Source: Winogradskyella psychrotolerans RS-3 (GTDB lineage: Bacteria > Bacteroidota > Bacteroidia > Flavobacteriales > Flavobacteriaceae). Taken from it: a stretch of 64,000 bases of DNA. Position 1 is the first letter of the stretch. Each line of letters begins with the position of its first letter. Positions 38,346 to 47,231 of this stretch are shown piece after piece. The stretch covers positions 1 through 64,000 of the forward strand of contig NZ_ATMR01000007.1 in assembly GCF_000427335.1 (NCBI RefSeq). The letters are read 5' to 3'. Both the position numbers and the translations under genes were made by a program. The notes below the pieces were generated by a model. The model searched no databases, was not told where the DNA came from, and saw only the letters and a list, made by a program, of their open reading frames with translations.

Positions 38346-39545
38346 ATGAAACTTTTACATACAGACATAAAAAATAAGGTCTTAAAATCAATGCTTCAAA
38401 TTTTAGAGCGCGAACGAAACGCTATTATAGAAGCGAATAAAAAAGATTTGAATGCTTTTGAAAAAGAAGACCAAGCGTTATACGATCGTTTAATTGTGAA
38501 TAATAAAAAGGTAGATGAAATGATTGCTGCTGTAGAAGCTGTGATGCTTCAAGACGACCCTGTTGGAAAAGAAATAACTAACAGAACTTTAAAAAACAAT
38601 TTAAACATCGTTAATACCACAGCACCTTTCGGTACTATTCTAATTATTTATGAATCACGACCAGATGTTACTATCGAGGCAGCCGTTTTAGCGTTTAAAG
38701 CGAATAATAAAATATTACTTAAAGGAGGAAAAGAAGCCTTAAATAGTAACCTTATATTAGAGAAATGTTGGCATGAAGCCTTAGAAGAAAACGGATTATC
38801 TAAGGACTGGATTAAACTATTACACTTAAAACGTGAGGAAACCCAAGCCTTTCTTAAAAACCCTACAGAACCATTAGATTTAATTGTACCGCGTGGTGGC
38901 GAGCGTTTAATCAACTTTGTAAAAACAAATGCCACTTGTGCTGTCTTAATAAGTGGACGTGGCAATAACTTTTTATATGTTTCCGAACATGCCGATTGGA
39001 GCAAAGCGGTAAATGTTATTATCAATGCAAAAACAGATAAAATCTCTGGATGTAATGCTTTAGACAAAGTTCTAATCAATAAGAACCTACCACAATATGA
39101 AATGAAACTGAAAATGCTTCAAGAAAAACTAGAACAGCATAAGGTTGAAATTATAGTGGATAAAAAAGTATCTCATATTTTATCTGAAAAAGAAACCGTT
39201 TCCAATCTAGATATATGGCATGAAGAGTTTTTAGCTTTAAAATTACTTATTGGAGAAGTAGACTCTTTAGATGAAGCCATTGAGATGATTAACACGTATT
39301 CGGGGAAACACTCCGCCTCAATTATCACAGAAGATAAGGCAGAAGCGATGACCTTTATGCACAATGTAGATAGTGCTGCGGTATATCATAATGCTTCAAC
39401 TCGATTTACCGATGGAGGTCAAATGGGTGTTGGTGCTGAATTAGCCATTAGTACAGATAAATTACACCACCGTGGCCCTTTAGGTTTAAACCAATTAGTG
39501 ACAAATAAATATTATGTTTATGGAGATGGACAGGTTAGAATTTAG
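38346..39545 (+). CDS. proA: glutamate-5-semialdehyde dehydrogenase (gamma-glutamyl phosphate reductase)
   Basis: The second enzyme of proline synthesis, reducing gamma-glutamyl phosphate with NADPH. The 399-residue ALDH-superfamily protein has FGTILIIYESRPDVTIEAA, ILLKGGKEALNSN, LIVPRGGERLINFV and a cysteine in KISGCNALDKVLI as the likely nucleophile. The C-terminus has STRFTDGGQMGVGAELAIS. It completes a proCBA unit. Together with pruA at 8.3 kb, both directions of proline-glutamate exchange are encoded in this window. Confidence 0.95.
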   Translation: MKLLHTDIKNKVLKSMLQILERERNAIIEANKKDLNAFEKEDQALYDRLIVNNKKVDEMIAAVEAVMLQDDPVGKEITNRTLKNNLNIVNTTAPFGTILIIYESRPDVTIEAAVLAFKANNKILLKGGKEALNSNLILEKCWHEALEENGLSKDWIKLLHLKREETQAFLKNPTEPLDLIVPRGGERLINFVKTNATCAVLISGRGNNFLYVSEHADWSKAVNVIINAKTDKISGCNALDKVLINKNLPQYEMKLKMLQEKLEQHKVEIIVDKKVSHILSEKETVSNLDIWHEEFLALKLLIGEVDSLDEAIEMINTYSGKHSASIITEDKAEAMTFMHNVDSAAVYHNASTRFTDGGQMGVGAELAISTDKLHHRGPLGLNQLVTNKYYVYGDGQVRI

Positions 39546-39633
39546 TTATTGAACGGACATAAAACAAGCGCTCATTCTAAGTTTTAAGCCTAATAATTAG
39601 GATTTTACATAAAAAAAACTTATATTCTTGGTT

Positions 39634-40008
39634 ATGATTACACAAGACAAAATTAAATACGCGGAAGAATTAAGTACATCAATATCTTATCTTGAAAATT
39701 TAGGTTACTCTAATATCAAGGCAGATTTAGAAGGTTATGAAACACCTAAATCTTATCACAAAATAGGGAGTGATATCGATGTTACTCCAGACATTGTTGC
39801 AGAGAAAGAGGGACGTAAACATATTTTTGACCTCAGTTTAAAATCTGAAAAGCCTAGATTATTAAAATCAAAATGGTTATTTTTAAACACGTTGAGTAAA
39901 ATTAAATCGTATCGATTTAGGCTCATAACAATGAAAGGACACTATAAATTCACCAATGAAACTGTAGATGCGATTAATCTTGATACCGTAAAACTGGTAA
40001 AAATTTAA
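39634..40008 (+). CDS. small conserved-looking protein of unknown function
   Basis: I do not recognise this 124-residue protein. The start is the ATG at 39634 (MITQDKIKYAEEL); a TTG at 39628 is also in frame. The layout is an N-terminal helix, then TPDIVAEKEGRKHIFDLSLKSEK and a basic region near KSKWLFLNTLSKIKSYRF. The pattern acidic residue, two strands, then D-x-S-x-K faintly recalls a PD-(D/E)xK nuclease core, which is only a guess. It lies about 90 bases before rpoD and 88 after proA on the same strand. Confidence 0.65.
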   Translation: MITQDKIKYAEELSTSISYLENLGYSNIKADLEGYETPKSYHKIGSDIDVTPDIVAEKEGRKHIFDLSLKSEKPRLLKSKWLFLNTLSKIKSYRFRLITMKGHYKFTNETVDAINLDTVKLVKI

Positions 40009-40061
40009 AAGTTTTTTTATTATTGTGTAACATTTTATTGCTTTCTTACGTATAATAAAAG

Positions 40062-40073
40062 CAACACGTGTTG
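40062..40073 (+). promoter_or_regulatory. 12-bp perfect palindrome before rpoD
   Basis: CAACACGTGTTG lies 29 bases before the rpoD ATG. It is a good candidate operator for a dimeric regulator at the promoter of the main sigma factor. The regulator is unknown. Confidence 0.45.
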
Positions 40074-40102
40074 TGTTTAAATTACACAAATCTTAAAATT
40101 AA

Positions 40103-40966
40103 ATGAGACAACTTAAAATTACCAAGCAGGTTACCAATAGGGAAACCGCATCATTAGATAAATATTTACAAGAAATTGGTAAAGTAGATCTTATTACAGC
40201 AGACGAAGAGGTAGAATTAGCTCAACGTATTAAAGCTGGAGATCAACTCGCTTTAGAAAAATTAACTAAAGCTAACTTACGTTTTGTGGTTTCTGTTGCT
40301 AAGCAATATCAAAATCAAGGATTAACATTACCCGATTTAATAAATGAAGGAAATTTAGGTTTAATTAAAGCTGCACAACGTTTTGATGAAACACGTGGTT
40401 TTAAATTTATCTCTTATGCTGTTTGGTGGATTAGACAATCTATATTACAAGCCTTAGCGGAACAGTCGCGTATTGTGCGTTTGCCGTTAAACAAGATTGG
40501 TTCTATTAATAAGATTAATAAGACTTTTGCCTTTTTAGAGCAAAGCCATGAGCGACCACCTTCTGCGGAAGAAATCGCTAAAGAATTAGACATGACGATT
40601 AACGATGTTAAGGAGTCTATGAAAAATTCTGGTCGTCACGTCAGTATGGATGCTCCTTTGGTAGAAGGTGAGGATTCTAACTTATACGATGTATTACGAA
40701 GTGGTGAATCCCCAAATCCGGATAGAGATTTATTACATGAGTCTTTACGAACTGAGATTGAACGTGCTTTAGAAACTTTAACACCTCGTGAAGCTGATGT
40801 TGTTCGTTTATATTTTGGTTTAGGTAATCAACATCCAATGACTTTAGAAGAGATTGGAGAGACTTTCGAATTAACTCGTGAGCGTGTCAGACAAATTAAA
40901 GAAAAGGCTATTAGACGTTTAAAGCATACGTCTAGAAGTAAAATATTAAAAACATATTTAGGTTAA
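40103..40966 (+). CDS. rpoD: primary RNA polymerase sigma factor RpoD/SigA
   Basis: The housekeeping sigma factor of Bacteroidota, 287 residues and lacking region 1.1 as is usual there. Region 1.2 is [19 protein letters not shown]. Region 2 includes [18 protein letters not shown] and [16 protein letters not shown] (2.3-2.4). Region 3 starts near [13 protein letters not shown], and region 4 has [14 protein letters not shown] and [18 protein letters not shown]. It reads the TAnnTTTG promoters found across the window. Two hairpins with T-runs lie downstream. Confidence 0.97.
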   Translation: MRQLKITKQVTNRETASLDKYLQEIGKVDLITADEEVELAQRIKAGDQLALEKLTKANLRFVVSVAKQYQNQGLTLPDLINEGNLGLIKAAQRFDETRGFKFISYAVWWIRQSILQALAEQSRIVRLPLNKIGSINKINKTFAFLEQSHERPPSAEEIAKELDMTINDVKESMKNSGRHVSMDAPLVEGEDSNLYDVLRSGESPNPDRDLLHESLRTEIERALETLTPREADVVRLYFGLGNQHPMTLEEIGETFELTRERVRQIKEKAIRRLKHTSRSKILKTYLG

Positions 40967-41102
40967 TTTCGACTACGCTCAATTACCAAACTATGAAACA
41001 CTTATGCAAATTCTGTGGTCATAGTGCATACCTGAAGTAACATATAAAGACAAATTTAGGTTAGGATTTCGTATCTTTAACGACCAACCTAATAAAGGTA
41101 AC

Positions 41103-41132
41103 AACAGTTACAAACATAACTGTTCGTTTTTT
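41103..41132 (+). terminator. first hairpin with T-run after rpoD
   Basis: A perfect 8-base-pair stem (41103-41110 with 41117-41124), a 6-base loop and six T. Either an rpoD terminator or part of a small RNA. Confidence 0.65.
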
Positions 41133-41143
41133 GATTGATGAAA

Positions 41144-41177
41144 GAACCCACGGCTGATTACCGTGGGTTCACTTTTT
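41144..41177 (+). terminator. second, GC-richer intrinsic terminator after rpoD
   Basis: A perfect 10-base-pair stem (41144-41153 with 41161-41170), a 7-base loop and a T-run. It is the strongest terminator in the rpoD-rpe gap. Confidence 0.85.
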
Positions 41178-41231
41178 TAATATCTTTCGGGTTCTAATTA
41201 AAATAGAACAAATTAATCCTCACATTTTAAT

Positions 41232-41239
41232 TACCTTTG
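41232..41239 (+). promoter_or_regulatory. predicted -7 box of rpe
   Basis: TACCTTTG matches TAnnTTTG, 26 bases before the rpe ATG. Confidence 0.5.
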
Positions 41240-41264
41240 CAGAAACCTAATAGAACTTCATTTA

Positions 41265-41927
41265 ATGACTTCAAAATTAATTGCACCCTCAATGTTAGCT
41301 GCCGATTTTGGCAACTTGCAACGTGATACTGAAATGGTTAACAATAGTGATGCCGATTGGTTTCATATCGATGTAATGGATGGCCATTTTGTACCGAATA
41401 TATCTTATGGAATGCCAGTAATTGCTGCTATAAAAAAGCATGCAACTAAACCATTAGACGTCCATTTAATGATTGAAAAACCGGAACGCTATATTGAAGA
41501 ATTTGCTAAAGTTGGAGCAGATATTATTACCGTACATTACGAATCTACCGTTCATTTACATAGGACAATAAGACAAATTAAAGACGCCGGTTGTAAAGCA
41601 GGAATCGTTCTTAATATAACCACACCTCTAACTGTTTTAGAAGATATTTTACCAGAATGTTTTATGATATTGTTGATGTCTATAAACCCTGGGTTTGGTG
41701 GTCAAAAATTTGAAGACATTACCTATAAGCGCGTAAAAAATCTTCGAAAAATGATAGATGAACAAGGTCTAGATACACGTATTGAAATTGATGGAGGTGT
41801 TACTGATAAAAACATCAAAAAACTAGTGGAAGCTGGTGCTGACACTTTTGTTGCAGGCAGTCATGTTTTTAAAAGTGACAACCCTACAGCGACTATTAAA
41901 GCCTTAAAGGATTTAGCTAACTCTTAA
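41265..41927 (+). CDS. rpe: ribulose-phosphate 3-epimerase
   Basis: A pentose-phosphate pathway enzyme interconverting ribulose-5-phosphate and xylulose-5-phosphate. The TIM barrel of 220 residues has the metal-binding HIDVMDGHFVPNIS, LDVHLMIEKPERYI, MSINPGFGGQKF and EIDGGVTDKNI, all Rpe signatures. It has its own promoter. An inverted repeat and a short tandem repeat follow it. Confidence 0.96.
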   Translation: MTSKLIAPSMLAADFGNLQRDTEMVNNSDADWFHIDVMDGHFVPNISYGMPVIAAIKKHATKPLDVHLMIEKPERYIEEFAKVGADIITVHYESTVHLHRTIRQIKDAGCKAGIVLNITTPLTVLEDILPECFMILLMSINPGFGGQKFEDITYKRVKNLRKMIDEQGLDTRIEIDGGVTDKNIKKLVEAGADTFVAGSHVFKSDNPTATIKALKDLANS

Positions 41928-41971
41928 GAGCGAAGTGATCAGAATAGCATAACTACAACTAAAATATCCAA

Positions 41972-42021
41972 TTGAGCGCAATCACAATACATTCGACATC
42001 TATTTTTTAGATTGCGCTCAA
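41972..42021. repeat. 12-bp inverted repeat after rpe
   Basis: TTGAGCGCAATC (41972-41983) and its exact complement GATTGCGCTCAA (42010-42021), separated by 26 bases. It is GC-richer than its surroundings. No T-run follows directly, so it is not a classical terminator. The function is unknown. Confidence 0.6.
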
Positions 42022-42098
42022 ATCGACAACTTTAAATTTTGTGTGCTCTTTTTTATAAATGTTTTAATACCTAATTGATTACATCTGTTGATGTATAT

Positions 42099-42165
42099 TA
42101 TCCATACACTATCTATACACTATCTATGGAGTATCTATGGAGTATCTATGGAGTATCTATGGATA
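42099..42165. repeat. 11-bp tandem repeat, six units, in a 0.4-kb gene-free gap
   Basis: Six head-to-tail units of 11 bases start at 42099, 42110, 42121, 42132, 42143 and 42154. The first two end in TACAC; the next three are identical (TATCTATGGAG). The outermost 8 bases, TATCCATA (42099-42106) and TATGGATA (42158-42165), form a perfect inverted repeat. The whole stretch 41928-42334 has no convincing gene. A frame crossing the repeat (42075-42293) has no homology I recognise and is probably chance. Confidence 0.75.
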
Positions 42166-42334
42166 CCATATCAAAAGGGTTTTATGAAAAGGCTTCCCTC
42201 AAAAAAACTTATACTCCTACTTTTAAACGTAGTTCTCAAACTTCGTTTTGTTCTCTCTATCTAAAACAAGCACCTTCTAAGATACACTTTTAGATACTCT
42301 ATTCCCTTCAAGGAATTAATAACAACTCATCAGT

Positions 42335-42754
42335 TTATAATTCCTTTAATAAATAATTTATTAAATCTGTAGTTGTTACAATTCCAACTAATCGGTCGTC
42401 ATCTACTACAGGTAAGGCGTGAAATTCTTTTTGAGCTAAAATCAAGGCAACGTCTTTTATACTTGCATCCGAAGACACGGTAATTACATTTTTAGCCATT
42501 ACTTGCTCGATTGTAAACATATTATAGACTAACGTTTCAATCTCCGTTTCGGTTTCATCTACGGCATCTGCAAAGCTAATCCTCAACAAATCTGTATAAC
42601 TTAACATTCCTATAATAGCCTCATTCTTCACTACAGGAATATGCCGAATTTTATGTCTTTTAAATAAAAGTTCTGCCGTCTCAAGTTCATCATCTTTTTT
42701 AAGTGTAATGATGTTTGTAGACATTATTGTAGAAATTGGTTTGGTATTCCTCAT
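42335..42754 (-). CDS. two-CBS-domain protein
   Basis: A stand-alone CBS-pair protein of 139 residues. CBS1 is about residues 7-60 (STIMSTNIITLKKDDELETA, HKIRHIPVVKNEAIIGMLSYTD) and CBS2 about residues 80-139 (VMAKNVITVSSDASIKDVAL, EFHALPVVDDDRLVGIVTTTDL). Such pairs bind adenine nucleotides and regulate partner proteins. The partner is unknown. It is the most downstream gene before the polysaccharide locus, about 95 bases from wzc and on the same strand. Confidence 0.88.
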   Translation of the reverse strand: MRNTKPISTIMSTNIITLKKDDELETAELLFKRHKIRHIPVVKNEAIIGMLSYTDLLRISFADAVDETETEIETLVYNMFTIEQVMAKNVITVSSDASIKDVALILAQKEFHALPVVDDDRLVGIVTTTDLINYLLKEL

Positions 42755-42850
42755 GACTTTTTGCTTTATAATTCACTATTAAAAGTAAATTATAATATCA
42801 ATAAAAACCATGATAATTATCACCTTACCATCAGTAAAATGATCTTAATG

Positions 42851-45187
42851 TTAGTCCTTACTACCGTAACCATAATTATAACCATAGTTATAACCGTAGC
42901 CATAAGAATTGCCTAAACCTACACTATTAATAACATAAGCCATATTCTTTAACTTACCAGACTCCGAAAGATCTTTAGAAAATTTCAAAAGATTCTTCTC
43001 CGTATAATTGGCTCGGGTTAAATAAATAGTTGCATCTGCTAATTGAGAGATTAACATGGTATCTGTTACCAAAATTGTTGGAGCCGTATCTACAATAATA
43101 TAATCGTATTCTTCTTTTGCTTCTTCTAAAAGTTTTGTAAAACGCCCATTGGTTAACAAATGTGCTGGATTTGGTGGAATACTTCCCGATAGTATGATAT
43201 GATGATTAGGGTGTTTTTCAAAACCATTAATTAAGGCATCTTTCCAATTATAATTAAGATCATGTAAATAGTTTGATAAGCCTGGCTTGTGTTTATCTTG
43301 ATGAATATGGGTATGAATCTGTGGGTTTCTTAAATCGGCTCCAATCAATAGCACTTTTTTATTAATACTAGACAAAGCTAACGATAGATTTATACTCACA
43401 TAGGTCTTTCCTTCCCCTTTAATGGTAGATGTACAGTAGATTACTTTACCTTTATTATCGTTCTTTAAAGGTAAAATATAGTTAACGTTAGAGCTTAATA
43501 TTCTAAAGGCTTCAGATTGGGTAGAGCTATCCTCCGGATCACTAAAAATAAGCTGCTCCGATTTTACTTTTGGTAATTCTCCTACAATTGGTACTTTAGA
43601 GTTCAATTGCATAACGTCTTCACGCCCTTTTATTTTAGTATCCAAGAGTGCGGAAGCATAAATTACACCAAAAGGAACGATTAAACCCAAAACAAATGCG
43701 ATTAGATAGGTGCTTCTTGAGTTCGGTGATATCGGTCCACCACCTGAGATAGCATATTCAACGACTTTGATAGAAGGTTCTGTAATAGCCAAATTAATAG
43801 CTGCCTCCTCTCTTTTTTGAAGTAAAAACAAATACAAGGTTTGCTTTATCTCACGTTGTCTCGTGATATCCGTTATTTTCTTTTCTTTACCTGGTAAGCT
43901 ATAGACTTGAGATGCAAATTTTCTATTCTTACGTGTTAATTGTGCTTTAGAGGCCTCTAATTGTTTCGCATAAGAATCAATAGATGCAAATATATTTGAT
44001 TTTAAATCTTGTAATCTATTTTTTAATAGTACAACGTTTGGATTGTTTTCACCAGCACTAACGATTAAATTATCACGTTCTAAAACCAGCGTATTATAAT
44101 TATTCACTAAACCATTAATACTAGAGTTATTAACCCCAATATTAGCCGGTAATAATGCAGAATTAGGATTGGGCTTCTCCAAAGTTTCCTTAAGTAAACT
44201 CGAAAGGATTAATTGATTTTCAGTTTCAAACAACTCCTCTTCAGACAAAGTACGTTGTGAAATTCCGAGTTCAGCATCTGACTCTAAGGTTATTAAATTG
44301 TTTTTCTCCTTATAATCTTTTATACCAAGTTCAATAGAATCTAATTCTCTTGCCAAAAGCTTAAAACGCTCATCTATAAAGTCGATAGTTCTCCTTGAGA
44401 TATCTTGACGATCATTGATGCCATCTTCATTAAATACCTCTATTAGGGTATTAAGAATACGCTCATTCTTAGCTTTACTTTGGCTTGTATAATTTAACTG
44501 AAGTAAATCACTGCCTTTACCAAGCATATTAATATTAACACCTCCTTTTACCCCCCCTGTAACAGCAGCTATTGGTGCAAATTTAACAATATAGGTTTTT
44601 CCTACTGAAGACTGATTCTCTGCTGACGGACTCCAACTTAATTCAAAAGGTAAATTATGCTTGGTTTTAGTTGTGTCATAATTCGGAAACACTATAGGTT
44701 TTTCTGTACTTGAAGGAATCACCTCAAACCCTTGAGACTTCACCTCAATTTTATAAGACGATCCACCATAAATACTATCATTATTAATTGTTTTAAGAAT
44801 ATAAAACGGTAAATGATTTATTTCAGTGGTGAGCACACTTCCCTCTTCAAAAAAGCGCATTGTTAAATCTAAGCGATCCACAACATTCTCAATAATGCGG
44901 TAGGACTTTAGAATTTCTATCTCATTTTCTAAGTTAATATTCGAGCGGTTAAATATAAAGGCCGATGACGGTAACTCTAATCCTTTCGTCTTATTTAAGA
45001 TCTTAATTTTAGCACTTGCACTGTAAACTTTAGGTGTATATCTTAAATACATATAAGCACCTATAAGTGCCACTATAATACCTAGAGCAAACCAATACCA
45101 ATACCGTAAATATTTACGAACTTCCTTTTTGATAAATTCCCCTTGATCACCACTTTTTTGGTAATTACTCTCTTCCATCTGACTCAT
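42851..45187 (-). CDS. wzc: polysaccharide co-polymerase and tyrosine autokinase (Wzc-like)
   Basis: An inner membrane protein that controls chain length and export of the surface polysaccharide. The 778 residues have an N-terminal Wzz domain between two transmembrane helices (first near residues 33-50; second near residue 495) and a long coiled periplasmic part. The cytoplasmic BY-kinase has Walker A STIKGEGKTYVSINLSLAL, Walker A' LIGADLRNP and Walker B DYIIVDTAP. The C-terminal tail is a Tyr-Gly-Asn run of about 14 residues (YGYGYNYGYNYGYG), the autophosphorylation cluster. It lies immediately after wza, with a 1-base gap. Confidence 0.94.
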   Translation of the reverse strand: MSQMEESNYQKSGDQGEFIKKEVRKYLRYWYWFALGIIVALIGAYMYLRYTPKVYSASAKIKILNKTKGLELPSSAFIFNRSNINLENEIEILKSYRIIENVVDRLDLTMRFFEEGSVLTTEINHLPFYILKTINNDSIYGGSSYKIEVKSQGFEVIPSSTEKPIVFPNYDTTKTKHNLPFELSWSPSAENQSSVGKTYIVKFAPIAAVTGGVKGGVNINMLGKGSDLLQLNYTSQSKAKNERILNTLIEVFNEDGINDRQDISRRTIDFIDERFKLLARELDSIELGIKDYKEKNNLITLESDAELGISQRTLSEEELFETENQLILSSLLKETLEKPNPNSALLPANIGVNNSSINGLVNNYNTLVLERDNLIVSAGENNPNVVLLKNRLQDLKSNIFASIDSYAKQLEASKAQLTRKNRKFASQVYSLPGKEKKITDITRQREIKQTLYLFLLQKREEAAINLAITEPSIKVVEYAISGGGPISPNSRSTYLIAFVLGLIVPFGVIYASALLDTKIKGREDVMQLNSKVPIVGELPKVKSEQLIFSDPEDSSTQSEAFRILSSNVNYILPLKNDNKGKVIYCTSTIKGEGKTYVSINLSLALSSINKKVLLIGADLRNPQIHTHIHQDKHKPGLSNYLHDLNYNWKDALINGFEKHPNHHIILSGSIPPNPAHLLTNGRFTKLLEEAKEEYDYIIVDTAPTILVTDTMLISQLADATIYLTRANYTEKNLLKFSKDLSESGKLKNMAYVINSVGLGNSYGYGYNYGYNYGYGSKD

Positions 45188-45188
45188 C

Positions 45189-45947
45189 TTATTTCGTAAT
45201 TAAAACCACTGTAGTTAATAAAATAGAAACTACAGACAATAAAGTTCCTATATTCCCTATAAAACCAGCACTTTTAACTTTTGGGTTATTAGGATTGACA
45301 ACGATGACATCATTAGGTTTAATAAAATTATAAGGTCCCTCTAACCAATCTGCAGACGTCAAATCTATATGCGTAATCTGCCTCACCCCTTCTTCATCTC
45401 TCATAATCATAACATCCTCACGTTTACCATTAATCGTCAAATCACCAGCATATCCCAAAGCTTGTAATAAGGTAATATTTTGTTCCGTAAAATTAAAGGT
45501 CCCTGGTTGATTCACTTGTCCTAGCACCGTGACTTTTGCATTAATTAATCTAACATCAACCGTAGGGTTTCTAAGGTGCCCATCATCTTCAAGCTTCTTT
45601 TTAAGAAACTCAGCGAAGTTTTGAGTCGTCATATTTGCCACAGACAATATTCCTAAAATGGGAAAATTAATGGTTAAATTTTCAGACACCAAATACCCAT
45701 CAAGTTGCATTAATTCAACGCTCATGCCACCTGCACTACTAGACACCTTATTATAAGGAATTACAGACTCAGGTACTAGGGCACTTACATTAATACGCAA
45801 TACGTCATTAGGTAAAATTTTCGCATTGGAATAACTAATTTCTTTATTAGCATACTGTTCTGCATCTTGAAGATATAAAATTTCTTTCGGACTGACACAT
45901 GAAGATATTAATATACAGCAGAATAAACTATAAACGTATTTGGACAT
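45189..45947 (-). CDS. wza: polysaccharide export outer membrane lipoprotein (Wza-like)
   Basis: The outer-membrane export channel component. The 252 residues start with a lipoprotein signal (FCCILISSC, lipobox Cys near residue 17), followed by a PES domain (KILPNDVLRINVSAL) and SLBB-like beta-grasp regions (AKVTVLGQVNQPGTFNF). A C-terminal hydrophobic helix (LLSVVSILLTTVVLI) ends the protein, as in Wza, where a C-terminal helix crosses the outer membrane. It is shorter than E. coli Wza (about 380 residues) but normal for this phylum. It is paired with wzc. Confidence 0.92.
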   Translation of the reverse strand: MSKYVYSLFCCILISSCVSPKEILYLQDAEQYANKEISYSNAKILPNDVLRINVSALVPESVIPYNKVSSSAGGMSVELMQLDGYLVSENLTINFPILGILSVANMTTQNFAEFLKKKLEDDGHLRNPTVDVRLINAKVTVLGQVNQPGTFNFTEQNITLLQALGYAGDLTINGKREDVMIMRDEEGVRQITHIDLTSADWLEGPYNFIKPNDVIVVNPNNPKVKSAGFIGNIGTLLSVVSILLTTVVLITK

Positions 45948-45969
45948 TTGTAAGTGTTTAATAAGGTGA

Positions 45970-46000
45970 CAAATATAAGTGCAATAATGCTATTCACAAA
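45970..46000 (-). promoter_or_regulatory. predicted promoter of wza-wzc
   Basis: On the minus strand, TTTG (45997-46000), a 19-base spacer, then TATATTTG (45970-45977). The box ends 22 bases before the wza ATG. It matches the Bacteroidota -33/-7 layout and suggests that export genes can be expressed separately from the synthesis genes. Confidence 0.55.
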
Positions 46001-46031
46001 GTAATAACACTACTACCTAATTGATTGGAAA

Positions 46032-47141
46032 CTACGACATATTCATTTTACTTTCACCTCTTATCCAATTAAAGACAAAGTATAACGAATATAAAATCGT
46101 CCCACTTATAAGCAGTGTTGCTAATTGCCAGTTAATTTCCCAATTTCTAATCAAAAACGTTATCACTATTAGAATACTATTTGTAATCACAATAATAGCT
46201 GTGGTTTGTCTATGAGAAAAGCCTAAAATTAAGAAGCGATGGTGTAAATGATTTCTATCTGCAGCAAAGGGACTTTTTTTGTGAATCACCAAGCGAATAA
46301 AGAAAATACGCAAGGTATCTAACAGTGGAAAAAACAAAAAAGCTAATACTAATATGGGCGAAGCATTATGATAAATTGCATCAGGAGACAATTCTGACCT
46401 ATTAATAAATCGAACGGAGAATAACGCAATTACAAAACCTAAGATCATGGAACCGGTATCCCCCAAAAACATTTTGTTTCGCTTTGAAAAATTCAAATAC
46501 AAAAAAGGAATTAGCGCGCCAATTACAGAGGCTGCTAAAACCACCATGCTAATATCTTTATATTTATAAAATACATAAGAAAAAGACACAATAGCCATTA
46601 AAGCTAACGTCCCTGCAAGACCATCTATACCATCAATTAAATTAAAGGCATTTATAATTAAAATATACACAAACAGTGTAAATACCACAGACACCCAATA
46701 GGGCATAATATTAATATCAAAAATACCTGATAGGCTCACAATACGTGTGTCTGTAAAAAGGATAAGTAATAATGCGGCTAATAATTGACCTGTAAATTTT
46801 TTACGAGGAGACAAAATAAGGATATCATCTTTTAAACCTAGAAAAAACAATAAGGTCAGACCTCCCAGAATTAATAATAAGATTTTAGTATCTAATACTG
46901 CCCCAATTGTTGTGATTGTCACTGCAATACTGAGAAATATCCCAATACCACCAAGGTTTGGAACACTACCAGAGTGGCTGCTTCGTCCACCTGAAAAAGC
47001 CATTAAATTTTTAGATTTTGCGACGTTAATTATAGCAGGATAACTTGTACTAGACACAAAAAATGAAATAAAAATAGCTAGTAAAAAAAGCCAACCTATA
47101 TGATCTTGTGGAATAAAATTCTCGAGTAATTCTTTTACCAT
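46032..47141 (-). CDS. undecaprenyl-phosphate sugar-phosphate transferase, WecA/MraY family
   Basis: The enzyme that starts polysaccharide repeat assembly by moving a sugar-1-phosphate onto undecaprenyl phosphate. The 369 residues have about ten transmembrane helices and the family motifs: FLGLKDDILILSPRKKF (DD pair near residue 103), NAFNLIDGIDGLAG, FLGDTGSMILGF and DRNHLHHRFL. The HxHHR end motif matches the WecA side of the family rather than MraY. The exact sugar (GlcNAc-type is usual) is not shown by sequence. It is the most downstream of the synthesis genes. Confidence 0.93.
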   Translation of the reverse strand: MVKELLENFIPQDHIGWLFLLAIFISFFVSSTSYPAIINVAKSKNLMAFSGGRSSHSGSVPNLGGIGIFLSIAVTITTIGAVLDTKILLLILGGLTLLFFLGLKDDILILSPRKKFTGQLLAALLLILFTDTRIVSLSGIFDINIMPYWVSVVFTLFVYILIINAFNLIDGIDGLAGTLALMAIVSFSYVFYKYKDISMVVLAASVIGALIPFLYLNFSKRNKMFLGDTGSMILGFVIALFSVRFINRSELSPDAIYHNASPILVLAFLFFPLLDTLRIFFIRLVIHKKSPFAADRNHLHHRFLILGFSHRQTTAIIVITNSILIVITFLIRNWEINWQLATLLISGTILYSLYFVFNWIRGESKMNMS

Positions 47142-47231
47142 TTTCTGTTACTTCTACTTTTTTTTGGTAAATATCTGTTAAATATTTTAAACCGATGTAA
47201 TTTAAGTGTTAGGATATGCAAACAAATCGAT

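Noticed and set aside
42099-42165. The repeat array as a CRISPR
   Set aside because: Units are 11 bases and directly adjacent with no spacers, and no cas genes are present.
42075-42293. A 72-residue frame across the 11-bp tandem repeat
   Set aside because: Its composition follows the repeat and it has no recognisable domain, promoter or neighbour, so I treat it as chance.
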